DNA from: Cobetia amphilecti
GTDB taxonomy: Bacteria > Pseudomonadota > Gammaproteobacteria > Pseudomonadales > Halomonadaceae
Length of the DNA stretch: 64,000 bases
NCBI RefSeq assembly: GCF_020217465.1
Contig: NZ_CP084115.1
Coordinates: forward strand, 496,001 to 560,000
Reading direction: 5' to 3'
Part shown: positions 45,366-53,894 of the stretch, in pieces
How positions within the stretch are numbered: the stretch's first letter is position 1
Layout: each line of letters opens with the position of its first letter
Notes under the pieces: generated by a model
Database searches by the model: none
The model's input: the letters and a program-made list of their open reading frames with translations, nothing else
Told to the model about the DNA's origin: nothing
Made by a program: the position numbers and the translations under genes

Positions 45366-46948
45366 GCGGTGGTCTCCCGGTGTTGCGGTGCAGCGGTGTG
45401 AGTCGTATCGGCCTGGGTGTCAGAGACGGTGCCGGCAGAAGAGAGGCCGGTAGAAGAGCTTTCGGTAGAGGATGGGCCGGCGTGAATATCCGTCTCGCCG
45501 TAGGGCAGGTGTGCGGCGGGCAGCGGTGTGAAGCCATTGCCACAGCCCTTTTCAGAGCCGGGCGCGCCGAAGCTCTGGAAGGCGATGCGGCGCTCGATGG
45601 TATAGACCTCACGACCGGTGATGGCGCGCAGGATGCAGCTGTTGCGATAGCAGGCCATGCCCAGGTCAGGCGCGGCCAGCGAGTGGGTATGCAGCTCGGC
45701 ATTCTGGACGAAGATCTCGCCGGCGAACGGTGATTGATCGCCCTCGTTGCCGTCAGCATCCGCGGTGCTTTGCGTGTCGACGGCGTAGAAGCGACCGACG
45801 GCGTAGCGGCCTTCCTCGTCACGACGAATGCGCGATTCGATGCTGCGCAGGAAGGGCGGTGCCACGTAGTGATAGCCCGTGGCCAGCACCACGGCGCTGG
45901 TGTCATGACGCCAGGCCTGCTGCTGTTCGCGCTGATAGAGCCCCAGCGTGAAGTCGCCGTCGGTCTCTTGCTTGTTCAGCGAGGTCAGTTCGGTATTGGT
46001 CATCAGGGTGGTGGGCACCACGCCTTGCAGCTGCTTGGCATAGAGGGTGTCGTAGATCTCGTCGATCAGCTCGAGATTGATGCCCTTGTAGAGGCCCTTC
46101 TGGGTCGCCAGCAGGGTGTTGCGCTGCTCACGCGGCAGGGCGTGGAAGTAATCGATGTAATCCGGCGAGGTCATCTCCAGCGTCAGCTTGCCGTATTCCA
46201 GCGGGAAGAAGCGCGGCGAGCGCGTGATCCAGTTGAGCTGGTAGCTGTGCTGGTCGATCTCGCGCAGCAGGTCGAGATAGATCTCGGCGGCGCTCTGGCC
46301 GGAACCGATGATGGTGATGGCCGGCTGGGAGGTCAGCTCCTCCTTGCGCGCCAGATAGTGGGCGTTGTGGCACACGCGGCTGCCCGCGACCGGCACCACG
46401 TCACGCACGGCATCGGCGGCTTTCGGCAGATAGGGCTGGGTGCCGGTGCCCAGCACCAGCTTGCGTGCGCGATAGGCGAAGGCTTCGCCGGTGCTGGGGC
46501 GAGTGCCGCGCACGACATAGATGTCGCCGACATGCTGGATGTCCTGGACGTCGTGATCGAAGCGCAGGCTGGTCAGCTCGCGCGCCGCCCACTGGCAGTA
46601 CTGGTTGTACTCGCGACGCAGCAGGAAGAAGTCTTCGCGGATGTAGAAGTTGTAGAGCTTGTCATGCAGCTTCAGATAGTTGAGGAAGCTGAAGTGGCTG
46701 GTCGGGTCGGCCAGCGAGACCATGTCCGCCATGAAGGGCGTCTGCATGCTGGCATCTTCCAGCAGCATGCCCGGGTGCCAGTCGAACGCGGCCTTGCGCT
46801 CGAGGAAGACGCCCTGGACGTCTTCCAGCGGCTCGCTCAGGCAGGCAAGGCTGAGGTTGAAGGGGCCGATGCCGATGGCAACGAAGTCCAGCACATCATC
46901 GCGCGCTTCCAGAGTGTCTGTGACGTGAGGGTTCGAGGTGTCATGCAT
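45362..46948 (-). CDS. Diamine N-hydroxylase (IucD/DesB-type flavin monooxygenase)
   Basis: 528 residues from ATG 46948 with AAGGAA before it. FAD motif DFVAIGIGPFNLSLA, substrate region LKLHDKLYNFYIREDFFLLR, NADPH motif IIGSGQSAAEIYLDLL and the ATGYHY segment are those of lysine/ornithine/cadaverine N-hydroxylases. Because it follows a decarboxylase gene and precedes a DesC-DesD-like fusion, the likely substrate is cadaverine or putrescine (inference). The last 60 or so residues form a Ser/Thr/Gly-rich tail built partly from a 15-bp DNA repeat. The start overlaps the decarboxylase end (ATGCATGA). Confidence 0.88.
   Translation of the reverse strand: MHDTSNPHVTDTLEARDDVLDFVAIGIGPFNLSLACLSEPLEDVQGVFLERKAAFDWHPGMLLEDASMQTPFMADMVSLADPTSHFSFLNYLKLHDKLYNFYIREDFFLLRREYNQYCQWAARELTSLRFDHDVQDIQHVGDIYVVRGTRPSTGEAFAYRARKLVLGTGTQPYLPKAADAVRDVVPVAGSRVCHNAHYLARKEELTSQPAITIIGSGQSAAEIYLDLLREIDQHSYQLNWITRSPRFFPLEYGKLTLEMTSPDYIDYFHALPREQRNTLLATQKGLYKGINLELIDEIYDTLYAKQLQGVVPTTLMTNTELTSLNKQETDGDFTLGLYQREQQQAWRHDTSAVVLATGYHYVAPPFLRSIESRIRRDEEGRYAVGRFYAVDTQSTADADGNEGDQSPFAGEIFVQNAELHTHSLAAPDLGMACYRNSCILRAITGREVYTIERRIAFQSFGAPGSEKGCGNGFTPLPAAHLPYGETDIHAGPSSTESSSTGLSSAGTVSDTQADTTHTAAPQHRETTA
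45431..45490. repeat. 15-bp tandem units inside the hydroxylase 3' end
   Basis: Units at 45431, 45446, 45461 and (weaker) 45476, core GCCGGTAGAAGAGnn. On the minus strand they encode the tail pentapeptides PSSTE, SSSTG, LSSAG. Confidence 0.7.
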
Positions 46949-48629
46949 GACGGCTTTCCTTGGCTTCTGTGGTGTGACTGCGACGGCTGGCGGCCGGAAT
47001 GTCGGCCAGTGGTGCGCCATGGTTCGGCTGGGCGGTGGTGCTGACGGCCAGATGATGCGCCTTGACCAGCGCCTGGCCGTGCTGACGGATCAACTCGACC
47101 ACGGCGGCCAGGTCTTCCTGGCGCGTTTCCGGGTTCAGGAGAGTGAACTTCAGGTACTGACGGCCGGAGACCTTGGTGGCGGCGACGATGGCTTCACCGC
47201 TGCGTGACAGGCGCTTGCGGATCTCGCGGTTCAAGGCGTCCCACTGCTCGGCGCTGAGGGTCTCTTCACTGGCGTCATGGAAGCGGAATACCAGGGTGCT
47301 GAGCTCCGGCGCCTGGACGACATCGATGTCCGGCGCCGCCTCGAGCAGCTGGTAGCCCTCGCGGGTGAGGTCGATCACGCAATCGAGCATGTCGCCGAGG
47401 GCATCGGCGCCCATCAGGCGCAGTGTCATCCACAGCTTCAGGGCGTCGAAACGGCGCGTGGTCTGCAGACTCTTGTTGACCTGATCCGGCGTGCCTTCGC
47501 GGGCCTGAAGCTCCGGGTTGAGGTAGTCGGCGTGATAGGTGACGTGGCGCAGCTGGGTGCGATCACGTACCACACAGGCACTGCAGCTGACCGGCTGGAA
47601 GAAGGTCTTGTGGTAATCGATGGTGACGGAGTCGGCCATCTCGGTGCCCTTGAGCCAGTGACCATGACGACGAGAAGTGATCAGGCCGCCGCCATAGGCG
47701 CCATCGACATGGAACCAGATACCGCGGGCGTGGCACTCACGGCCGATGGCCTGCAGCGGGTCGATGCTGCCGAAATCGGTGGTACCGGCAGTGGCGACCA
47801 CGGCCATCGGGATCAGGCCTTCGGCGCGGGCGTTGTCGAGGGCGTCACGCAGGGCCACGGGGTCCATGCGGCGGCGCTCATCCACGGCGACCGGGATGAC
47901 GGCGTTGTGGCCGAGGCCGAGCAGGGCACAGGCCTTCTGCAGACTGAAATGGCTGATGCCGGAGGCGAAGACGCGCAGGCGTCCGGCTTCCGGCGGCAGG
48001 CCGTGGGTCTGGTTGCCGGGATGGTTGGGCAGCTTCTCGCAGACCGCATCACGGGCCAGCAGCAGTGCCATCAGGTTGGATTGGGTGCCGCCGCTGGTGA
48101 AGATGCCATCGGCGGTCGGGCCCAGGCCCAGGCGCTCGGTGGTCCAGTCGATCAGGCGCTGCTCGATCAGGGTGCCGCCGGCGCTCTGGTCCCAGGTGTC
48201 GAGTGAGGAATTGATCGCGCCCAGCAGGCTCTCGGCCCATACACCGGGCAGCACGACCGGGCAGTTGAGGTGCGCGATGTAGCGGGGATGATGGAAGTAG
48301 ACGGCATCCTTGAGGTAGAGCGACTTGAGCTCCTCCAGACCGGCTTCGAGGTTCTCGAGGGGCGTCTCGAGATCGAGGTCGGCAAAGGCCGGACGCAGGG
48401 CCTCCGGGGTGATGCCACTGAACGGCTTTTGAACACTGTCGAGCTGTTCAGCCACCAGCTGGCTGATGCGGTCCATGCCTGTCTGCCAGGCATCCATGTT
48501 GGCAGGCGAGAACAGGGCGGCGCGCGGCGAGCTGGACAGTGAGCGCGCACAGGCGTCGGTCTGGGCGTCAGACACGGAGGATCCTGCGGCAGCGCCGTAG
48601 GTGGCGGCGGAATCTTGAAGGCTGTGCAT
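46941..48629 (-). CDS. PLP-dependent decarboxylase (DesA-type lysine/ornithine decarboxylase)
   Basis: 562 residues, group II (DDC/AADC-like) PLP decarboxylase. Substrate/PLP segments: TSGGTQSNLMALLLARD, WFHVDGAYGGGLITSRRHGH and SVTIDYHKTFFQPVSCSACV, where the Lys of DYHK binds PLP. First gene of a three-gene overlapping unit with the N-hydroxylase and the BibC-like synthetase, so it should supply cadaverine (or putrescine) for the siderophore. Diaminobutyrate decarboxylase is the nearest alternative by family. AAGG is 8 nt before the ATG. Confidence 0.87.
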   Translation of the reverse strand: MHSLQDSAATYGAAAGSSVSDAQTDACARSLSSSPRAALFSPANMDAWQTGMDRISQLVAEQLDSVQKPFSGITPEALRPAFADLDLETPLENLEAGLEELKSLYLKDAVYFHHPRYIAHLNCPVVLPGVWAESLLGAINSSLDTWDQSAGGTLIEQRLIDWTTERLGLGPTADGIFTSGGTQSNLMALLLARDAVCEKLPNHPGNQTHGLPPEAGRLRVFASGISHFSLQKACALLGLGHNAVIPVAVDERRRMDPVALRDALDNARAEGLIPMAVVATAGTTDFGSIDPLQAIGRECHARGIWFHVDGAYGGGLITSRRHGHWLKGTEMADSVTIDYHKTFFQPVSCSACVVRDRTQLRHVTYHADYLNPELQAREGTPDQVNKSLQTTRRFDALKLWMTLRLMGADALGDMLDCVIDLTREGYQLLEAAPDIDVVQAPELSTLVFRFHDASEETLSAEQWDALNREIRKRLSRSGEAIVAATKVSGRQYLKFTLLNPETRQEDLAAVVELIRQHGQALVKAHHLAVSTTAQPNHGAPLADIPAASRRSHTTEAKESRHA

Positions 48630-49019
48630 TACATAACCTTATGCGAATGTTCGCAGATAAAGACTTGGAAGAGACTCGCAGCCAGCTGGGACAGATGGCT
48701 CAGGTGCGAGGACCAGTCAGGACATTCATCAAGTGCCGCGTTTGCGGTCGTTGTTGTTGGTGAAGCTGTTGGCAAAGCCGTCGGCGTGGTCAGTCACGTC
48801 TGCCGTGGGCATCGGCAGAGTGAGTCGTCACCGAGCACCCCTGTGTCGGGCAAGCTCGGTGGCCGGCAATCCCGGTGGCCGGCATCCCCGGTGTCATGTG
48901 CTGGACACGCCAGAGCTATCAGACGATGAGTGGTTCAGGGCGATGGTACCGGCGACATCCTTGCCGCCGGCGGGTCGTGCGGGTCGATTCAGAATCGACG
49001 GACTGCGGAGTTTTCGAAA
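48630..49019. other. Gap between the TonB receptor gene and the siderophore synthesis genes
   Basis: 390 bp, no gene. Contains a 16-bp tandem repeat at 48852-48883. I saw no convincing Fur box here, so the synthesis genes may use a promoter I cannot identify or be read from the receptor gene. Confidence 0.5.
48852..48883. repeat. Two 16-bp direct tandem units plus a partial third
   Basis: AAGCTCGGTGGCCGGC and AATCCCGGTGGCCGGC, then a decayed copy starting ATCCCCGGTG. Confidence 0.75.
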
Positions 49020-51152
49020 TCAGAAATCATAGGTCAGTGTCGCGGTCATGCTGCGCTCGGCACCGTAGTAGCAGAAGCTGGTGTTGTAGCAGGACGCGAT
49101 GTATTCCTTGTCGAACAGGTTGCTGACGTTGAGCTGCACGCTGGTGCCGCTCCAGCCGATCTGGCTCAGGTCGTAGCCGACCAGGGCATCGACCAGCGCG
49201 TAGTTCGGCACCTTCTCGGTGTTCTCGGAATCCGCCCACATGTCGGCGTAGTAGCGCACGCCGAGGCCGGCATTCAGTCCCGTGAGCGGGCCTTCATTGA
49301 AGGCGTAGTCACCCCAGACGCTGACCTGGTGCTTGGGCACCTGGTTGGCATCGTTGCCTTCGGTGCCATCTTCCGCCTTGGCATAGGTCACGTCGGTGTA
49401 GCTGTAACCGGCCTGCAGCGCGAAGTCGCGGGTCACCTGAGTGCGGGCTTCCAGCTCCAGGCCCTGGGACTCGATCTCGCCGTAGGCGGTGTAGTAGCTG
49501 TCTTCCGGGTCCTTGGAGGCGACGTTTTCCTGATTGATGCGGAACAGCGAGACGCTGTACTGATCACGCGTGCCGTTGGGCTGGTACTTCATGCCGACTT
49601 CGACCTGCTCGCCGGTGGTCGGGTCGAGCAGGTCGCCGTCTTCATCGGTGTAGGAGTTCGGCGAGAAGGACGTGGAGTAGCTGACATAGGGCGAGATGCC
49701 GTTGTCGAAGCCGTAGATCAGGCCGATGCGGCCGCTCATCTCGTTGTCGTTCAGCTCACTGGTGGTGTTGTAGTCACGATCGGTGTTCTTGATGTTGACC
49801 CAGTCCTGACGCAGGCCGGCGGCCAGGTTCCAGCGACCCCAGCTGATCTGGTCCTGCAGGTAGACACCAGTCTGGTCCAGTTCACGCTTCTGGTTCTCGG
49901 TGGCATAGATGGAGACATCGGCATCGCTGCTGCTGGAGACATCCAGCGTGCTGGCGGTGCCGTATTCCCAGTCCACGTCATTGGTGCGCGTCTGATAGTC
50001 GGCGCCGAACAGCAGGGTGTGATCGAAGGCGCCGGTGGAGAAGCGGCTCTCCAGCTGGTTGTCGACGGTCCAGGCGCGCAGGCTTTCTTCGCCACCGGAG
50101 TAGTAGCGGGTCAGCTCGGTGTCCGAGGCCCAGCCATAGGCGTAGACCTGCTCGAGGTCCACATCGGAGCGCAGATAGCGGAATTTCTGGCGTGCGGTGA
50201 CAGCGTCGTTGAAGCGGTGCTCGAAATCGTAACCAAGCATGCGTTCGGTGCGATCGAACTCTTCGTAGTCCTCGTCACCTTCGTAGAAGTCGTTGCCGAG
50301 CTTGGTGCCGTTGTAGCTGACCACCGTGCCTTCATAGGGCAGGCCGGAGTGGTAACCGCCTTCCGGGTCCTTCTGGAAGTAGCCCATCAGGGTGACGGTG
50401 GTGTCGTCGGTGACGTCCATGGTGATCTGCGGCGAGAAGGCGTAACGCTCTTCCTCGACGGAGTCGACCTGGGTGTCCTCGGCACTGGCGAGGCCGGTCA
50501 GGCGATAGGCGATGCGCTGCTCGTCATCCAGCGGGCCGGTGAGGTCGAATGCAGCACTGCGTTCGTTGTCGTCGCCGACGGTGAAGCGGACCTGGCCGGA
50601 GTCCTGGAACTCGGGGCGCTTGGACTGCATCGCGACCAGGCCACCCGGCGAGGAGCGACCGTAGAGGACGGAAGACGGCCCTTTCACCACCTCGATGCTG
50701 TCGAGGAAGTAGGGGTCGATGGTCATCGAGCTGTAGGAACCCGAGTCGCCCATCAGCTTCAGGCCATCCAGGAAGGTGTTGCTGACACTGCCATCGGAGA
50801 AGCCACGCAGCACCAGATAGTCATAGCGGTTGGAGGCACCGATCTGGTTGGTGAAGACGCCCGGCGTGTAGTCCGCTGCACGCTGGACTGTCTCGGCTGC
50901 GCGCTTGTCGATATCGTCGCGCGTGATGGTGGAGACGGCCTGTGGGGTTTCCAGGTAGCCGGTGTCGGTCTTGGTAGCCGCTGTGGTGGTCACCGTCATG
51001 GTGTCGAGGGTCTCGTCCTGAGACTCACGGTGGTCGGCCGCCATGGCCTGACCGGCGAAGGGCAGGCCAAGGCCAATCGCCAGTGCCAGAGGGTGCCTGG
51101 GCAGGGTCATCAGCAGGGAGCGAGTGGCTTTATGTGCGGCGGAGTCTTTCAT
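49020..51152 (-). CDS. TonB-dependent ferric siderophore receptor
   Basis: About 710 residues from ATG 51152; a longer frame to 51293 runs over the Fur-like site and is rejected, and a shorter start at 51110 is possible. Signal peptide ending GQAMA, TonB box DTMTVTT, plug domain (TPQAVSTITRDDIDKRAAET, YLVLRGFSDG, VVKGPSSVLYGRSSPGG), then a 22-strand barrel ending in Phe (SMTATLTYDF). Similar to FhuA/FoxA-type hydroxamate receptors. No N-terminal signalling (STN) domain is present, so it cannot drive a FecR-FecI relay itself. Located upstream of the siderophore genes on the same strand. Confidence 0.92.
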   Translation of the reverse strand: MKDSAAHKATRSLLMTLPRHPLALAIGLGLPFAGQAMAADHRESQDETLDTMTVTTTAATKTDTGYLETPQAVSTITRDDIDKRAAETVQRAADYTPGVFTNQIGASNRYDYLVLRGFSDGSVSNTFLDGLKLMGDSGSYSSMTIDPYFLDSIEVVKGPSSVLYGRSSPGGLVAMQSKRPEFQDSGQVRFTVGDDNERSAAFDLTGPLDDEQRIAYRLTGLASAEDTQVDSVEEERYAFSPQITMDVTDDTTVTLMGYFQKDPEGGYHSGLPYEGTVVSYNGTKLGNDFYEGDEDYEEFDRTERMLGYDFEHRFNDAVTARQKFRYLRSDVDLEQVYAYGWASDTELTRYYSGGEESLRAWTVDNQLESRFSTGAFDHTLLFGADYQTRTNDVDWEYGTASTLDVSSSSDADVSIYATENQKRELDQTGVYLQDQISWGRWNLAAGLRQDWVNIKNTDRDYNTTSELNDNEMSGRIGLIYGFDNGISPYVSYSTSFSPNSYTDEDGDLLDPTTGEQVEVGMKYQPNGTRDQYSVSLFRINQENVASKDPEDSYYTAYGEIESQGLELEARTQVTRDFALQAGYSYTDVTYAKAEDGTEGNDANQVPKHQVSVWGDYAFNEGPLTGLNAGLGVRYYADMWADSENTEKVPNYALVDALVGYDLSQIGWSGTSVQLNVSNLFDKEYIASCYNTSFCYYGAERSMTATLTYDF

Positions 51153-51250
51153 GAGCGCGGTGTTCCATCCGGAATGATTTATATAGGAATGATTCTTGTT
51201 CGTCGTTCTCTCCTGTGGGTAGACGTTCAGATGACAGCTTTCTGAACCAT

Positions 51251-51276
51251 GAATGAGAATTATTTTTATCATTCTC
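51251..51276 (-). promoter_or_regulatory. Fur-box-like site upstream of the TonB receptor
   Basis: AATGAGAATTATTTTTATCA followed by TTCTC, a classic AT-rich Fur-like sequence (AATGAGAAT and its inverse TATCATTCTC), about 100 bp before the receptor start. A weaker partial copy (GGAATGATTCTTGTTC) lies near 51188. Confidence 0.75.
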
Positions 51277-51365
51277 TTATGTCGTGGTGTCATGAGGGCT
51301 GACCATCGCCGTCATGCGCGCTCTCGCTGGCTGGCGCAGGCCGTTATCCTCGGCTGCTACCGACA

Positions 51366-51391
51366 CAAAAAAACCGCCCCGTGGGGCGGTT
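51366..51391 (-). terminator. Intrinsic terminator of the YceI-like gene (minus strand)
   Basis: On the minus strand: stem ACCGCCCC / GGGGCGGT around a two-base loop, followed by seven T (seven A on plus, 51367-51373). It separates this gene from the TonB receptor. Confidence 0.9.
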
Positions 51392-51429
51392 CTGATGACG
51401 CGATGCGCAGGCTCGCGCTGTGCTGAAGG

Positions 51430-52134
51430 TTACTGGTCGACCATCTCGCCCTGCAGCGTGACGGGAATGTCGCCTACCAGCTTGCCGTAGCCCAGCAGGT
51501 TGAGCAGGGTGCTGCCGACCTGATTCCTGGCTACTTCTGCACTGTCCAGTGAGATGGGGTCGGCGTTGATGAAGGTCAGGTGGGTGGCATCCTGACGGGT
51601 GACCTCCAGCGGCAGGGTCTCGCGGTGGGTGCGGTTGCCATCGGTGGCCGAGAAGGGCACCTGCATGCGCGTCGTCTGGCCGGGCTCCAGAGCCGCGATG
51701 GCCAGCGGGTCAAGATTCAGGGTCAGCGTGGCCAGGCGCATCTGACTGACGCCGGACAGCCACGGCGGCAGCTCGCCGACCTTGTCGAGCAGATCGGTCT
51801 GGCCGACGCTCAAGGGAATGCTCATCTTGCCGTCATCTCCCACGGTGCCGCTCAGGCCATTGAGGTGATGCACGTGCTCCACATTGCCCTGGCTGCCCTG
51901 CGCGGTCAGTGTCGCGGTGGCGCCGCTGCTGTCGGGCACCAGCTGCCAGGCGGCCTGTGTCGGCAGGCTGACACCGATACCGCTCATGGCGAAGGCCAGT
52001 GCCGCGGCCTTGATCGGGGCACCGAAGCGGCTTTTGGCGGCTGTGGCGGTGAGGCGGCTGGCGGGTTTGCCGGTCGAGCGACGCGCAAGCGTGCGACTCA
52101 GGGCGCGGGTCCAGCGAGAGAAAGGCAATGACAT
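51430..52134 (-). CDS. Secreted YceI-like periplasmic protein
   Basis: 234 residues from ATG 52134, with AGGAG 7 nt before it. An Arg-rich N-terminus of about 40 residues leads to a signal-peptide-like segment (AAALAFAMSGIGVSLPTQAA). The mature part starts WQLVPDSSGATATLTAQGS and has a GLSGTV motif and alternating hydrophobic strands with a late LLNLLGYGKLVGDIPVTLQG. This resembles the YceI lipid-binding barrel family; the match is by pattern and only moderate. Function of YceI proteins is mostly unproved (isoprenoid or lipid binding). Confidence 0.65.
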   Translation of the reverse strand: MSLPFSRWTRALSRTLARRSTGKPASRLTATAAKSRFGAPIKAAALAFAMSGIGVSLPTQAAWQLVPDSSGATATLTAQGSQGNVEHVHHLNGLSGTVGDDGKMSIPLSVGQTDLLDKVGELPPWLSGVSQMRLATLTLNLDPLAIAALEPGQTTRMQVPFSATDGNRTHRETLPLEVTRQDATHLTFINADPISLDSAEVARNQVGSTLLNLLGYGKLVGDIPVTLQGEMVDQ

Positions 52135-52342
52135 GTCATGACTCCTGATGGCCAGGGGCTTGATCGGGCGAGGCCCGCCATGAGCGCCTGGAAAAGATTC
52201 GATGCTGCAGATGGGACATTGGACAGGCGGCGGCTCCAAGGGTTCGCGACACTCGTCGCAGCCGGGAGGGGAGAATCGCTATGTTGTTGAGTTTTCGGGC
52301 TTTCCCGAGGCTCATGCTTTCGCTATCATATGCGCGCTGCAT

Positions 52343-52419
52343 GGGCCCATAGCTCAGTTGGTTAGAGCACTCGACTCATAATCGATTGGTCGCAGGTTCA
52401 AGTCCTGCTGGGCCCACCA
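52343..52419 (+). tRNA. ileX: tRNA-Ile2 (CAU anticodon, lysidine-type)
   Basis: 77 nt including encoded CCA. Acceptor GGGCCCA pairs with TGGGCCC; D-arm AGCTCAGTTGGTTAGAGC, anticodon arm TCGACTCATAATCGA, T-arm CAGGTTCAAGTCCTG. The anticodon CAT could mean elongator Met or Ile2. The anticodon-loop surroundings ACTCATAATCG and the TTGGTCGC variable region resemble E. coli ileX rather than metT, so Ile2 (C34 modified by TilS to read AUA) is preferred. Confidence 0.85.
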
Positions 52420-52478
52420 TGCATGCATGCCAGTGGGGGTCATTCAGCTGATGCTCAAAAGCTTCAGTGCCCCCACAA

Positions 52479-52500
52479 GTCGCCAATGGCGGCTTTTTTT
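52479..52500 (+). terminator. Intrinsic terminator after the tRNA
   Basis: AGTCGCC, loop AAT, GGCGGCT with one G-T pair, then seven T. About 60 nt past the tRNA. Confidence 0.85.
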
Positions 52501-52577
52501 GTGCCTGCCATTCCGGCCTTTCTTGCTGTTCTTTCTTTCCCTTCTTTCCCCCACCAGTGCATCAATGGCGTGATTTC

Positions 52578-52628
52578 TCGTGGTCCTGAACCACGAACGC
52601 CCCATGCCGTGGGGCATGAGGCGTTTTC
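52578..52628. terminator. Two adjacent hairpins between tRNA unit and PRC gene
   Basis: TCGTGGT/ACCACGA (52578-52596) followed by AACGCC-CATGCC / GGCATG-A-GGCGTT (52596-52625) and TTTT. It separates the tRNA transcript from the convergent PRC-barrel gene; the T-run is on the plus side. Confidence 0.6.
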
Positions 52629-52680
52629 CTCTGCATTGCCGCGGATCATCCGGTTCGGGTGATCTCTTGCAGGGTCGCTA

Positions 52681-53238
52681 TCACTGAGTCTCTTCTTCCA
52701 TTTCCTGCTCAGTGTCATTGGCGGCACCGCTGATGGCGTTGCCGGCGGTGGTCAGCGCATTGGCGGTCGCCTGACGAGTGTCCTGCCAGGCACTGGCAGC
52801 GGTGTTCTTGGTTTCATCCCAGGCCGCTGCGGCGCTCTTGCGCGTGTCCTGCCACCAGTCGGTGGTGTAGTTCGGCTGCTGCTCGAACTCGCTCACATCC
52901 ATGTCGAGGTGGATGCGGTATTCCAGGGCATCCAGATCATCGCCCTGTTCGGTCTCGAGGGTGAACTTGCCCGTTTCCACGACGTACTGGTTCTCGTCCA
53001 GCCCCATGGAGTCATCGCTTTCGACGACCAGAGCGGCGACCTGCATGTTGTCGTCGAGCAGGATGTCCTCGACTTCACCGATCACGTTGTTGTCATCGTT
53101 CTGCAGGTAGACGTCGGCATCCATCAGCTCATCTGCGGAGTAGAGCCCCTGCGGACTGGCCATGGCCATGCTGGTAGTGGACAGCAGCGTGGTCGCGGTG
53201 ATCGCACCCAGAATCTGTTTGCGGTTCATATTGCTCAT
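52681..53238 (-). CDS. Secreted PRC-barrel domain protein
   Basis: 185 residues from ATG 53238, with AAGGAG 7 nt before it. The signal peptide ends about residue 27 (TTSMAMA-S). A PRC-barrel follows (LYSADELMDADVYLQNDDNN, VIGEVEDILLDDNMQVAALV), then a linker with repeated segments WWQDTRKSAAAAWDETKNTA and SAWQDTRQATANALTTAG, i.e. a two- to three-fold W.[DE]T[RK] helical repeat, and an acidic end. PRC-barrel proteins of this kind are common in halophiles and lack a clear role; a stress or envelope function is inference. Confidence 0.8.
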   Translation of the reverse strand: MSNMNRKQILGAITATTLLSTTSMAMASPQGLYSADELMDADVYLQNDDNNVIGEVEDILLDDNMQVAALVVESDDSMGLDENQYVVETGKFTLETEQGDDLDALEYRIHLDMDVSEFEQQPNYTTDWWQDTRKSAAAAWDETKNTAASAWQDTRQATANALTTAGNAISGAANDTEQEMEEETQ

Positions 53239-53372
53239 GCCGTACTCCTTGCGTGTTGAATCGGTACTTCTGGTCCGGTCCCTCAAGCGCTTCCTTCTCG
53301 CTCGTGGCGCAAATGATTCGCCAGAACCATGACCCTACCCACTGAGATCCTGACGAGACCGACAAGTTTCAA

Positions 53373-53382
53373 GGGGGGGGGG
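53373..53382. repeat. Homopolymer of ten G upstream of the PRC-barrel gene
   Basis: Ten consecutive G about 135 bp before the PRC-barrel start. Such runs slip during replication and can change promoter spacing. Confidence 0.85.
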
Positions 53383-53873
53383 AAGAAAAACTTGTACGAG
53401 AATTTCTCTGTCTGTCACATGCAAGGTGTAAAGGGGCAATGTCGTCGTGCCAAGAGAGTGGGCTTTCTGGTGCTCCATAACTGTCGCGAACAGGCCGCCC
53501 GCAAGCGCTCTGTCAGCAGGGCTCTGACGAAGGGTTCGAGTAGAGGGGCGAGCAGAGAGATGAGGTGCTGAAGGATTGCATGGATACCAAGGCCCGCGCC
53601 GTTCAAGGCAAGAAGTCGAGATGATGCACGTGGATATGTCGCAATCAGTGCGCGTTCAAGGCTTTTTCTGCTCTCTGATTGGCTGCCTGGCGAGTGGAAC
53701 AAGCTGTTTTTGCACTTCATAAGAGGCTTTTTTGTAGCGAAATGTTACACGGTTCTGGCGGGGCGCTCTCGTGCTACAGCGGGCGCATGGGGAGAGGTAA
53801 ACGCTTGATCAGCGCACACGAAAACGCCTGCCAATGCGTCTACATTAGCTATACAGATACGTTCTGATACGCG

Positions 53874-53894
53874 TTAAAACTTGTACAAGGTTTT
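53874..53894. promoter_or_regulatory. Palindrome around CTTGTACAAG
   Basis: AAAACTTGTACAAGGTTTT: a 10-bp perfect palindrome with near-symmetric flanks, about 200 bp before the first zinc-ribbon gene. A related AAACTTGTAC occurs at 53388. Possible operator; regulator unknown. Confidence 0.4.

Noticed and set aside
48930-51245. 771-codon plus-strand frame opposite the TonB receptor
   Set aside because: Antisense shadow with Val/Gly/Ala-rich sequence; the minus strand is a well-formed receptor.
52343-52419. Elongator tRNA-Met
   Set aside because: CAT anticodon alone would allow it, but the anticodon arm and variable region match the Ile2 type better.
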